Part shown: positions 35,658 through 43,629 of the stretch, in pieces
Layout: each line of letters begins with the position of its first letter
Numbering within the stretch: the first letter of the stretch is position 1
DNA from: CAYNEO01 sp964396245
Lineage (GTDB): Bacteria; Zixibacteria; MSB-5A5; GN15; FEB-12
Assembly (NCBI GenBank): GCA_964396245.1
Contig: CAYNEO010000015.1
Location: 4,147 to 68,146 of the forward strand
Length of the DNA: 64,000 nt
Direction of reading: 5' to 3'
Notes under the pieces: generated by a model
Seen by the model: the letters and a program-made list of their open reading frames with translations, nothing else
Databases searched by the model: none
What the model was told of the DNA's origin: nothing
Program-made: the position numbers and the translations under genes

Positions 35658-35727
35658 AGGGAGTGGTGGAGGGGGGATGCCCGACTCTAACGTCAGGTGG
35701 CTGGTAAACCAGCACTCACCACTCCCT
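35658..35727 (-). ncRNA. Structured leader or attenuator-like RNA element upstream of the kinase pair
   Basis: A perfect 11-base-pair outer stem (35658-35668 with 35717-35727) encloses two hairpins. One is GCTGG-N4-CCAGC (35700-35713). The other reads CCTGAC-N6-GTCGGG on the minus strand (35680-35697). The second hairpin pairs fully only as minus-strand RNA, where a G-U wobble replaces a C-A mismatch, so the element probably belongs to the kinase transcript. It is followed by ACTTTTTAATTTT, so it could also terminate transcription. It matches no riboswitch class I recognise. Confidence 0.5.
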
Positions 35728-36081
35728 AAATTTTCGCTAGAGAAACTTCTCGAATAGTAACTGAGCAAGATACATGCCCAGCCTCTGACGGACAGGTAAA
35801 TTGAATTTCCGGTTTAAATATAAGCCGTAACATACGTGTTGGCAACCTTAAAAGCGCCACCCGAGGGCGTGAGGCCCTTGTCGGGGTACCAGACAACGGG
35901 CAATCATATGCAGTATTCTGCAGAGTCCCCCCGATTATTATAGTATCCTGATCTGATAAATTTTTGGGCGGCATGTAGTTAGTCTACAGAACGATAGCGT
36001 CGTCGAAATCCTCAATCGGATGAGAACTGCCGGCGCAAGGGCTGCGACGAAGAACTTTCTTGGCTGGAATCCGGAGCAAAA
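35728..36081. other. Intergenic region with a hairpin and an isolated -10 box
   Basis: No convincing gene lies here. A strong compound hairpin occupies 35861-35886 (CCCGA / TCGGG around GGGC / GCCC). On the minus strand a perfect TATAAT lies near 35937-35942 but without a matching -35. A frame of 82 codons on the minus strand has no ribosome site and unusual composition and is not called. Confidence 0.5.
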
Positions 36082-36110
36082 AAAGGCCGGCGTGATCGAC
36101 GCCGGCCTTT
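36082..36110 (-). terminator. Terminator after the 485-residue lipoprotein gene
   Basis: A 12-base-pair stem (36082-36093 with 36099-36110), rich in GGCCGG, followed on the minus strand by a T-run (the A-run at 36078-36084). It lies about 20 bases beyond the lipoprotein stop. Confidence 0.85.
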
Positions 36111-36130
36111 AATTCTCTATCCAACAAATG

Positions 36131-37588
36131 TCAGAATCTGTCAATCTTGCTGACTATTACCTTCGGGAAACCGCGCAGATCAAGGTCGCTTGATTGGGTC
36201 CACGGGGTCATGGTAATGCTCACCAGAGACGAGGAGATGGTGCTCCGACTGTCGGGCACCGATTGAATGAACACGAAGAGCGGGAAGTTGCTATTTGAAT
36301 TGTAGTTATCCGGCTCGAGCGTAATGAAGACTGTCCCCACGTTGCCGCTGGAAAATGGCATGAAATTCACGCTCGAGACCCCAAGATCAGCCATCAGTGT
36401 TGCAGAATCGAGGAAATCTTCCCCGGGGTACTGCGGCCACTGATCGGAGACACCATAACCGCTACCGTCGTCGTCAGGTTCGGTAATATTCGTGAACGCA
36501 CCTGTCGTCAGAAGGGCTCCAGTCGCCCCCGGAATGTAGACGTTGTTGGCCGTATTGTACGGCCAGGCAGGCGGGGTAAGACGGGCGTCTACGACGTTCG
36601 TGTCGACATAAGGAGAGACTACCCAGCCCTTGTACTTCCATCCCCAGGCAGAATAGTCCGGCAATCCGAATTCATCCTGAGTGAAGATATCGAGTACATC
36701 GGTGTGCGGAATCGTATCGAATGAGTCGAACCTGATAGTCCTCAGCGTGTAAGGCGGAATTGAGTCGATGAGACTGTCAATATGGTAACGAAAACCTATG
36801 TGCTTGCGGACCGGGCCAAGAAGCAACGTATCCGGCCCATAAACGACGTCTGTGCTGTCCAGCCACGTGGAATCGACAGCCCACTCCTGCAACTCATAAA
36901 TCTGGTCTTTGTCGAGAGTGTCGCAACTGATAGTATCGATAACGAGCGGAATCACCGATGTCGTTTCAACCTGACACTCGATGGTGAATGTCCGCAGCCT
37001 GGTCGAATCAATGGTGATCGTGGCGCCAACAGTATCCGGGTAGTACTTGTTCCCGACCTGGTACGATGTAAACCAGACACCGTGGCCGTCATTGGAACTG
37101 CGACTTTGATCGGATACGGCTTCCATGTTAAACCGTACGATAGCCTCGTAAAGGGTGTCCTTGTCCGGGAAAATCATATTGATAGCATTCTCTTCCGGAT
37201 TGGTCACGGCGTCAAGAAGCATGATCGGCCCGGGGCTGGCCGTATTGTTGTCGGGGTTTGTTTCCACCGAAATGAACATGCTCGAATAGTTGAAGATATC
37301 TTCCTCAAGTGTAAAGGTCGACGACCGCGGGCTGCCGTCGAGAGCAAGGAACTGCGACTCGTCGGAATTGTACTCAAACTTGCCCAGAGAAACGGTGTCG
37401 TTATCGTCGGCCACCCACAACTCGTAAGCCATCCCGGTGGGCAGGGTCGGCAAACGTTGAGCGGAGAGCGAGACTTCGGTTCTGGAGACGCCGCTCAGCA
37501 CGTCGTCGGGCTGGCTGCAGCTCCAGATGAAGGTGATAGCAATAAGGCTTAGTGCCAGGAAAACCAATCGAATGTTGCGCCTTGGCAT
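36131..37588 (-). CDS. Large lipoprotein of unknown function
   Basis: A 485-residue lipoprotein. The signal peptide ends in a lipobox-like FIWSC with Cys-24, followed by SQPDD. The mature protein is acidic, rich in Asp, Thr, Ser and Pro, and low in Lys. It has many short beta-like strands and repeated Asp-Thr-(Ile/Leu) runs (TISCDTLDKDQIYEL, TIRFDSFDTIPHTDVLDIF). No catalytic motif is recognised. It probably sits in the outer membrane facing outwards. The ATG at 37588 is preceded by GGAGGAGG. A frame extending to 37621 is possible but has no ribosome site. Confidence 0.82.
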   Translation of the reverse strand: MPRRNIRLVFLALSLIAITFIWSCSQPDDVLSGVSRTEVSLSAQRLPTLPTGMAYELWVADDNDTVSLGKFEYNSDESQFLALDGSPRSSTFTLEEDIFNYSSMFISVETNPDNNTASPGPIMLLDAVTNPEENAINMIFPDKDTLYEAIVRFNMEAVSDQSRSSNDGHGVWFTSYQVGNKYYPDTVGATITIDSTRLRTFTIECQVETTSVIPLVIDTISCDTLDKDQIYELQEWAVDSTWLDSTDVVYGPDTLLLGPVRKHIGFRYHIDSLIDSIPPYTLRTIRFDSFDTIPHTDVLDIFTQDEFGLPDYSAWGWKYKGWVVSPYVDTNVVDARLTPPAWPYNTANNVYIPGATGALLTTGAFTNITEPDDDGSGYGVSDQWPQYPGEDFLDSATLMADLGVSSVNFMPFSSGNVGTVFITLEPDNYNSNSNFPLFVFIQSVPDSRSTISSSLVSITMTPWTQSSDLDLRGFPKVIVSKIDRF

Positions 37589-37649
37589 GTATCTCTTCCT
37601 CCTCCGGCAATCCGGAATCATTAACCCATGTTCAAAATCGCGAAGTAAA

Positions 37650-37679
37650 AGTATAATACGCCGGCTAACCGGGTGTCAA
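37650..37679 (-). promoter_or_regulatory. Strong promoter candidate for the large lipoprotein
   Basis: On the minus strand a perfect TTGACA (37674-37679), an 18-base spacer and TATACT (37650-37655). Transcription would start near 37643, about 55 bases before the ATG. Confidence 0.65.
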
Positions 37680-37783
37680 GCCTTTATTCGCGATGCAATT
37701 GGCCGTCATAGGGACGATTCAGCCTCCCGAAACCGTTTAAAGAAATTGCTCGCGTCGTCGATATTATTCATAAACTTTCACTT

Positions 37784-40456
37784 ATGGCTGACAGGTGGAA
37801 ATCCTTGGAAAAAAATCGCGAAGTGCCAACGGACGAATCCGGCGATCGGCCAGACCGTGACCATCACGACGATGCGGTCGCCGAAAACGAAGTCTCCGCC
37901 CAGCAACAGAGGCCTTCTGCCGAGGATGATGAATTTGAGTTTGTCGTTACCGAGGCGCATTCAGAAGGCCCCGACTTTGTCGGCACGGCGGGGAGGAAAT
38001 CAACCGACGATGATCTCGGACTTGAATCTCCGGCTGAACAGATGGAGCACCGGGCTGCCGACACACCTCCGAGTGCGCCGCTACCGAGCGACTCAAAACC
38101 AATTGAGACACACCCCATAGGCGAATCGACCCCTCCCCCGCCGGGATCAGGAGCGTACCCTATAGGTGATTCCTCGGAAGACTCGATTGGTGATACGGAC
38201 CCGGAAATAACTGCCAGCGGCGTCCATAGACTCTCGGACGAAGAAGTGCGGTCTATCAACGAGAGGATGTATGCCGATTCATCCTACCTGAGTCCGGAGG
38301 AAAAGGAACGTCTTTTCAACCACTCTGAATCTGCTCAGGGCGAAAACAGGCCGTTTGACAATGCACCGATCGAACCGCTCAAAAGAAGTACGGCCGATCA
38401 GCAGACACCGCCGGTGAGCGAGGCACCCCCGGCGCCGACGCCATCTACTCCGGAACCGGTGTCTCAGCCGCAGCAGACAGCCTCCGTTGAACCGACACCG
38501 GCCCCACCGGCCGGGCCGAGTCCGATACCCGCTGAACCACCGGCTCAGCCACAGGCGACTTCCCCAAGCCCCGCGGCTGCGTTCCAAACCCCTTCAGAAC
38601 CTGTCTCGGGGCCACTTCAGGCTGCGGCTGCTCCCGTAAACGCGGCGCCCCCCCCTCCTCCGCAGACAAAAACTGAACCGGTCGCCCCTGCCCCGATGAC
38701 GGCGCAAGCGGAGTCTCCTCAGTCGGCGGCTCCAACACCACAGCCGGCGCAGGCGGCACCCGCTCCACAACCGACCGAGACATCCCGTCAGGCGGCTGCA
38801 CCGGCCGCTCCGACGGCGGTGCAATCCGATTCTCCTGCGCCGTCGGTTCCGTCTTCCACGCCGGCTCAACCGACAGCGGCCCAGCAGTCCGCTGCGGAAC
38901 CGGTCCAGGCGGCGACACCGGCCCCACAGACGCCGCAGCCGGACAGCGAAACACTCGGCAAACCGGCCATGGCCCGAAGACAGCGCGGAGTCGCATTTTT
39001 CTATCGGAATTTCATCGAATTGAAAGGTTCTCAGCAGCTGGCCGACAATGACCATCTGACAGTGAACGATCGCGAATATGTATTAAAGAAAAAGACCCTG
39101 AGCCCGAAAGCGATCATCACCCTGGCCGCGCCGGTCTTCCTGATACTCCTGTTCATCATCGGCGCCCAGTTTGTCGGAAATGCCGGCAGCGGCGAAGGCC
39201 AGATTATCGGGCTGGTCGTCGATAAGAATGGGCAGCCGTACATCAAGACCGCGGTTGTCAAGTTTCCCGACCTCGGCCAATCGTTCAAGACTAACGCACA
39301 GGGATTCTTCAGAACCGGTGATCTCCCTGCCGGCAATCACCGGATGGAGTACATCATCGACGGCGTTTCGGTCGGCACCGACTACGCTACCGTTACCAGC
39401 GATGAGATAACCACTATCCTGCTCAAACCAACGAGCCATGAATTGGCCCGGGTGACAGACGCACAGCCGGCGAGTTCGGTGCAACGAGTAGCCGACAGAC
39501 CGACCCCTGAGGAATCGCCGGCGGCGGATGAAGGGAACCGGGCACGTGCTCAGCAGAAGGCAGGTTCCCGCGAGGGGTCATCGAAGATTGTCCTCGCGGC
39601 CAATGTCGATGAAGCTCGACTGACTATTGACGGCAGGGTGCTCGGCGCCGGGAATCTCACCTACTCAAGGCTTTCCTCCGGCCGTCACAGCTATTCCGTT
39701 TCAAGGGACGGCTTCGCAACGGTCAGCGGGTCGATCGAACTGCGAGCCGGTAAAACGTCGCGGCTCGAAGTCGCCCTGACGCCGCTCACCCGGGAAGCCA
39801 AGCTCGCCACCTATGAGGGCGACGATTTTTTTCGATCCGGGCTGGCGCTGCTGCGTGAAGGGCAATATGAGTCGGCCATCGCCGATTTGACCGAAGCCAT
39901 TAGCAAGCAGCCCAGCCGAGTTGACGCTTACACGGCCCGCGCCGAGGCGTACAATGCGCAGAGGCAGACCTCTGAGGCTTATGCCGACTACCTCCGCGCC
40001 GCCGAGATCTATCAGATTCAAAACAATTTCAATCAGTCTATCACCGCCTTCACTAAGGCCATAGAGCTCGCCCCCGGCGAAATCGCCCCCCTGCTCGGAC
40101 GCGGTAACGCATTTCTGAATAAGGGCGAGCACATTGCGGCTACTGCCGATTTCGAGTCTGCCGTTCGCCTGGACGAAAAAAACGTTCAGGCTCACTTCGG
40201 CCTGGGGCGGACGCGTTTCGAACAAGGGTATTACAAAAAAGCCATAGATCACTTCAAAGATGCCCGGGCGCTCGAGCCGGATAACGCGGCCGTGTACCAG
40301 TACCTGATGCTGGCCTATCTGGGCGCCAATGATATCAAGAACGTCAAGAAATCCTACGAGAAATTCACCGAGGTGGCATCCGGGCAGCAGGTTCGACAGC
40401 TCCAGAGCGACAGCCGGTTTGCCGCCGTCATGAAAGTCATAGACATGGGCAATTGA
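37784..40456 (+). CDS. Membrane-spanning PEGA/TPR protein with long Pro/Ala-rich region
   Basis: An 890-residue protein in blocks. Residues 1-190 are acidic and probably disordered. Residues about 195-400 are a low-complexity Pro/Ala/Gln linker. One membrane helix lies near 440-465 (IITLAAPVFLILLFIIGAQF), followed by a carboxypeptidase-regulatory-like domain at about 470-545 (GQIIGLVVDKNGQPYIKTAV). A PEGA domain lies at about 600-665 (ARLTIDGRVLGAGNLTYSRL). Four to five TPR units occupy 680-890 (ALLREGQYESAIADLTEAI, AHFGLGRTRFEQGYYKKAI). The layout suggests a cytoplasmic disordered arm, one crossing, and periplasmic binding domains, as in envelope scaffold proteins; the role is unknown. No Shine-Dalgarno is present. 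A weak promoter pair at 37746-37751 and 37769-37774 would start transcription just 3 bases before the ATG. Confidence 0.85.
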   Translation: MADRWKSLEKNREVPTDESGDRPDRDHHDDAVAENEVSAQQQRPSAEDDEFEFVVTEAHSEGPDFVGTAGRKSTDDDLGLESPAEQMEHRAADTPPSAPLPSDSKPIETHPIGESTPPPPGSGAYPIGDSSEDSIGDTDPEITASGVHRLSDEEVRSINERMYADSSYLSPEEKERLFNHSESAQGENRPFDNAPIEPLKRSTADQQTPPVSEAPPAPTPSTPEPVSQPQQTASVEPTPAPPAGPSPIPAEPPAQPQATSPSPAAAFQTPSEPVSGPLQAAAAPVNAAPPPPPQTKTEPVAPAPMTAQAESPQSAAPTPQPAQAAPAPQPTETSRQAAAPAAPTAVQSDSPAPSVPSSTPAQPTAAQQSAAEPVQAATPAPQTPQPDSETLGKPAMARRQRGVAFFYRNFIELKGSQQLADNDHLTVNDREYVLKKKTLSPKAIITLAAPVFLILLFIIGAQFVGNAGSGEGQIIGLVVDKNGQPYIKTAVVKFPDLGQSFKTNAQGFFRTGDLPAGNHRMEYIIDGVSVGTDYATVTSDEITTILLKPTSHELARVTDAQPASSVQRVADRPTPEESPAADEGNRARAQQKAGSREGSSKIVLAANVDEARLTIDGRVLGAGNLTYSRLSSGRHSYSVSRDGFATVSGSIELRAGKTSRLEVALTPLTREAKLATYEGDDFFRSGLALLREGQYESAIADLTEAISKQPSRVDAYTARAEAYNAQRQTSEAYADYLRAAEIYQIQNNFNQSITAFTKAIELAPGEIAPLLGRGNAFLNKGEHIAATADFESAVRLDEKNVQAHFGLGRTRFEQGYYKKAIDHFKDARALEPDNAAVYQYLMLAYLGANDIKNVKKSYEKFTEVASGQQVRQLQSDSRFAAVMKVIDMGN

Positions 40457-40465
40457 CGAGGAGTC

Positions 40466-40789
40466 ATGACTCAGAAACTGAATTGCTGGCAGTACAACAA
40501 TTGCGGACGCGAAGCGGGGGGGCTGTTAGCGGATGTTCTGGGGGTTTGTCCTGTATCACTCAGTATGAAACACGATGGCGCCAACGGCGGTCAGGCCGCC
40601 GGCCGGGTCTGCTGGAGAGTCTCCCGTGCCTCCCAACGGCGCGAGATTAGCGCCACCGGCCTCGGTAAGCCGTGCCATCAGTGTACGTTCTTCATCCGCG
40701 TACGATACGAAGAAGAAGGCGAGAGTTATGCCACCGGAGTCACAACCATCGAGACTCCGGCAACATGCTGCGTCTCCAAGTCTTCGTAA
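40466..40789 (+). CDS. Two-CW domain-containing small protein
   Basis: A 107-residue cysteine-rich protein. It has the paired pattern that gives the family its name: LNCWQYNNCGREAGG (Cys-7/Trp-8 and Cys-13), then GVCPVSL, DGANGGQAAGRVCWRVS (second Cys-Trp), and CHQCTFFIRVRYEEEG. The eight or so conserved Cys could bind metal or form disulfides; no function is established. No signal peptide is present, so it is probably cytoplasmic. It begins 9 bases after the PEGA/TPR gene and is likely co-transcribed with it. Confidence 0.85.
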   Translation: MTQKLNCWQYNNCGREAGGLLADVLGVCPVSLSMKHDGANGGQAAGRVCWRVSRASQRREISATGLGKPCHQCTFFIRVRYEEEGESYATGVTTIETPATCCVSKSS

Positions 40790-40818
40790 GTCACTGAAAT
40801 CGCTGCGTATATTTCCTG

Positions 40819-40847
40819 TTGCCTCAGGGAAGATTTGCCCGTATTAT
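40819..40847 (+). promoter_or_regulatory. Promoter candidate for the S9 peptidase
   Basis: TTGCCT (40819-40824), a 17-base spacer and TATTAT (40842-40847). Predicted start of transcription is near 40854, inside the left arm of an inverted repeat. Confidence 0.5.
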
Positions 40848-40874
40848 CAGTAACTAAGATGAACTAAGTTACTG
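40848..40874 (+). repeat. Inverted repeat at the S9 peptidase transcription start
   Basis: CAGTAACT (40848-40855) and AGTTACTG (40867-40874) form 8-base arms separated by 11 bases, directly after the -10 box. It could be a repressor operator or a 5-prime mRNA hairpin. Confidence 0.5.
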
Positions 40875-40902
40875 TAAGAGTGAACCTTTCACGGAGGCAT
40901 AC

Positions 40903-42864
40903 GTGAGTTATTCTCCCTCGCTAAGACTGCTGCTAAGTTGCGTTTTGATCGTGTTCGCGGCTTCTTCGGTTCTCGCCGTTGAACCGGCAGAACAGGCTTC
41001 GCTCCTCAACAAGGCCGAGTACATCCCGGACATCGGGACTTTCCTGCAAATTGGCCAGGCCAGTCCAACCGGCTACACGTGGGATGGTCAGAAGGTCTTT
41101 TTTACGTCATCGATGTCCGGAGCCCCACAGGTGTACCGGATCAATCCGGAAGGATGGCCCTATCAACTGAGCGCCTTTGCGGACGGCATCGATTTCTTCG
41201 TTCTCAGCTATGGCGGCGACATGGGTATTGTCGGCGCGTCCGTCGGCGGCTCGGAGCAGTCCCAGTTGTACCTGATGGAGGCCACAACGGGACAACCCTA
41301 TCAGCTCACGAACTACAACGACGTCCAGTTCGGGTCGGTGGCATGGGCCAAGGATGATCGGTCGATTTTCTATCGGTCAAACGAGGAAAACGGCCGGGAC
41401 TTCTTTATTTACCGGATGGATATCACGACCGGAGAGTCGAGAAAGATATTCGGTGATACGGCCGGCGTTACGGGCTACAATGCTGTCGCTGATCTGTCGC
41501 AGGACGGCCAGAAGATGATTGTCACGCGATACGTATCCAACGTCAGCAACGTGCTCTACCTCCTGGACCTGACGACCGGCGAATACGAGCAATTAACCGA
41601 GTCACAGCCGGGCAAAGACGTCATCTATGCGGACCCGACGCTCATGCCTGACAACAAAACGATCTGGCTCATATGCAACGACAACCCGGACGGTATCCTG
41701 CGTCTGGCAAAAATGAAAGTCGGTTCGCCCGTGGTCGAATTCGTCAACGATGGTTGGATCGATCCGAAATGGACGGTCGACGGCCTCGGAATTTCGCAGG
41801 ATTATCGCTGGATGACCGCGCTTGTCAATGAAAACGGCTATGTCGAACTCAAGCTTCGCGAGATTGAGACCAAGCGAGAACTGCCTTCGCCCCAGGGATT
41901 GCACGGCATCATGGGCTACGGCAAGTTTGCGAAGGATAGTAGCTGTTTGATCTCATTCACCGGTCCGACACGGGCGCCCGATGTCTGGAAGTGGAATCCC
42001 TATACCAAGGAATTGCAGCAATTGAGCTTCTCGACCTACGCCGGCATCAACCGCGATTTGTTCACCGAACCCAGGTTAGTCACGTACAAGAGCTTTGACA
42101 GTCTCGAGATACCGGCTTTCCTGTACCTTCCCCCCGGCTACGAGGAGGGTACGCCGCTGCCGTTTATTGTCGACGCCCACGGCGGTCCTGAAGGGCAGTT
42201 CCAGCCGTATTTCCAGCGGAATATTCAGTATTTCATGCTCAACGGTTTTGGCATCCTGGCTCCGAACCCTCGAGGCTCATCGGGATATGGCATCGAATAC
42301 CTCAACATGGACAACTACAAAAATCGCAAAAATTCGCTCAAGGATTACAAAGCCGGCGTTGAATATCTCATCGAGAAGGGGTACACCAAGAAGGGGATGA
42401 TCGGTATTCGCGGCGGCTCCTATGGCGGATACGTAGTGCTGGGCATGATAACCGAATATCCCGACCTCTTTGCGGCAGCGGTTGACGAAGTCGGAATTGC
42501 CAATTTCAGGACATTCCTGGAAAACACCGCTCCATATCGTCGGGCTTTGAGGGAGGCCGAGTATGGTCCTCTCTCAGATACCGCTTTCCTGCGCGAGATA
42601 TCGCCGATATACAAGGCCGGCCAGATCAAGACCCCCCTGTTCGTCATTCACGGTGAAAATGACCCCCGTGTCCCGGTGGGCGAAGCCAGGCAAATCCTTC
42701 AGGCCGTGGCCGATGCCGGAGGCACGGTAGACTCCCTGATTTTCCCGGATGAGGGGCACGGAGCCTCCAAAAGATCGAATATCATCGAGGAGTATCGCCG
42801 GCAGGTGAAGTTCTTTGATAAGTATCTCAGGGGACAGGTGAATATCGACGTGAACAAAGAGTGA
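40903..42864 (+). CDS. Secreted S9 family peptidase (prolyl oligopeptidase/DPP-type)
   Basis: A 653-residue exported serine peptidase. The signal peptide is residues 1-25 (LLLSCVLIVFAASSVLAV). Residues about 45-380 form a beta-propeller of WD-like repeats (QVYRINPEGWPYQLS, QLYLMEATTGQPYQLTNYND). The C-terminal alpha/beta hydrolase has the nucleophile Ser-506 in RGGSYGGYV, Asp-587 in HGENDPRVPV and His-619 in DEGHGASK. It removes or cuts short peptides in the periplasm or outside the cell, often after proline or basic residues. The GTG start at 40903 is preceded by GGAGG five bases upstream. It complements the M28 peptidase and OPT transporter. Confidence 0.94.
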   Translation: MSYSPSLRLLLSCVLIVFAASSVLAVEPAEQASLLNKAEYIPDIGTFLQIGQASPTGYTWDGQKVFFTSSMSGAPQVYRINPEGWPYQLSAFADGIDFFVLSYGGDMGIVGASVGGSEQSQLYLMEATTGQPYQLTNYNDVQFGSVAWAKDDRSIFYRSNEENGRDFFIYRMDITTGESRKIFGDTAGVTGYNAVADLSQDGQKMIVTRYVSNVSNVLYLLDLTTGEYEQLTESQPGKDVIYADPTLMPDNKTIWLICNDNPDGILRLAKMKVGSPVVEFVNDGWIDPKWTVDGLGISQDYRWMTALVNENGYVELKLREIETKRELPSPQGLHGIMGYGKFAKDSSCLISFTGPTRAPDVWKWNPYTKELQQLSFSTYAGINRDLFTEPRLVTYKSFDSLEIPAFLYLPPGYEEGTPLPFIVDAHGGPEGQFQPYFQRNIQYFMLNGFGILAPNPRGSSGYGIEYLNMDNYKNRKNSLKDYKAGVEYLIEKGYTKKGMIGIRGGSYGGYVVLGMITEYPDLFAAAVDEVGIANFRTFLENTAPYRRALREAEYGPLSDTAFLREISPIYKAGQIKTPLFVIHGENDPRVPVGEARQILQAVADAGGTVDSLIFPDEGHGASKRSNIIEEYRRQVKFFDKYLRGQVNIDVNKE

Positions 42865-42889
42865 CGGCGCCGCGCCACAAGATATACTG

Positions 42890-42917
42890 AAACGGCGGGA
42901 CAAATGTCCCGCCGTTT
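42890..42917 (+). terminator. Terminator after the S9 peptidase
   Basis: A 13-base-pair hairpin with arms at 42890-42902 and 42905-42917. It ends in TTTT and continues GCATTTT. It lies between the converging S9 peptidase and SPOR lipoprotein genes and can serve both. Confidence 0.8.
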
Positions 42918-42953
42918 TGCATTTTGGAGCTCGCCGGTCCTATGGAATCGGAA

Positions 42954-43436
42954 TCAGCTCTGATAATCGACCCACGCCTTGACCGAATACCTGTCGTCGA
43001 TCTGGCGTTTTACCACATTGGCCTCGGAAACGGTGTCATACGGTCCAAGCCGGACACGATAGAAGCGCTGACCATCCTGGTTAAAAGTAGTCAGAAATGG
43101 CTGATAGCCGCGTTTTTGATACTTATTAACGAGGTAGTCGGCGTATTCGCGCGATTCGCAACTGGCCACCTGAACCACGTATCCGCTTTCTTTCGCCTGC
43201 GGAGGTGTCGGGACCTGGGTTTCGGTTGGAATCGCTCCTGCACTCATGGCCTGTGTGTCGACGAAGGCCGTATCCTGTGCGGCAGTGGCCACCGACTCGG
43301 GTGATTCGGGCGTTTCTCCCTGCCGTTCCGTCAACTCCTTTTCCAATTTGGCTGCCTCTTTCTTTTTGTCCTCAGAGCAGCCCGCCAAAACAAGTAATGC
43401 CAGTGTAACTAAGAGCGCTGACCACAAAAATCTCAT
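42954..43436 (-). CDS. SPOR-domain lipoprotein
   Basis: A 160-residue lipoprotein. The lipobox is LAGC with Cys-20. A charged, coiled-coil-prone stretch (KKKEAAKLEKELTERQGE) and a Pro/Thr linker follow. A SPOR domain spans residues about 88-158 (SGYVVQVASCESREYADYLV, RFYRVRLGPYDTVSEANVVK). SPOR domains bind denuded septal peptidoglycan, so a role at the division site or in cell-wall attachment of the outer membrane is likely. The start ATG at 43436 follows a GGAGGAG. Confidence 0.92.
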   Translation of the reverse strand: MRFLWSALLVTLALLVLAGCSEDKKKEAAKLEKELTERQGETPESPESVATAAQDTAFVDTQAMSAGAIPTETQVPTPPQAKESGYVVQVASCESREYADYLVNKYQKRGYQPFLTTFNQDGQRFYRVRLGPYDTVSEANVVKRQIDDRYSVKAWVDYQS

Positions 43437-43511
43437 AGCTCCTCCAGGTCTCAGGAGAGTCGGGCTCCGGTGGTCTGGGCCTCAACTCCCAAGTCATTCA
43501 TTACGATAGAA

Positions 43512-43541
43512 ATAGTAAGCCCCGGCTGGTAAACATGTCAA
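43512..43541 (-). promoter_or_regulatory. Promoter candidate for the SPOR lipoprotein
   Basis: On the minus strand TTGACA (43536-43541), an 18-base spacer and TACTAT (43512-43517). It would give a leader of about 70 bases. Confidence 0.45.
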
Positions 43542-43629
43542 GAGAAAAGCAAAGCCCGATCTGTGCACGAAATGCATTGAATTGATGCGTTTAATTGTAT
43601 AACATAGCGGGAAATGGAGAAGCCTCACG

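Noticed and set aside
35726..35974. An 82-codon frame on the minus strand
   Set aside because: It ends inside the folded leader element, lacks a ribosome site and has a composition unlike neighbouring genes.
38390..38960. Repetitive GC-rich tract that could suggest a CRISPR or tandem repeat
   Set aside because: It is the Pro/Ala/Gln linker of the PEGA/TPR protein; the codons vary and there are no regular spacers.
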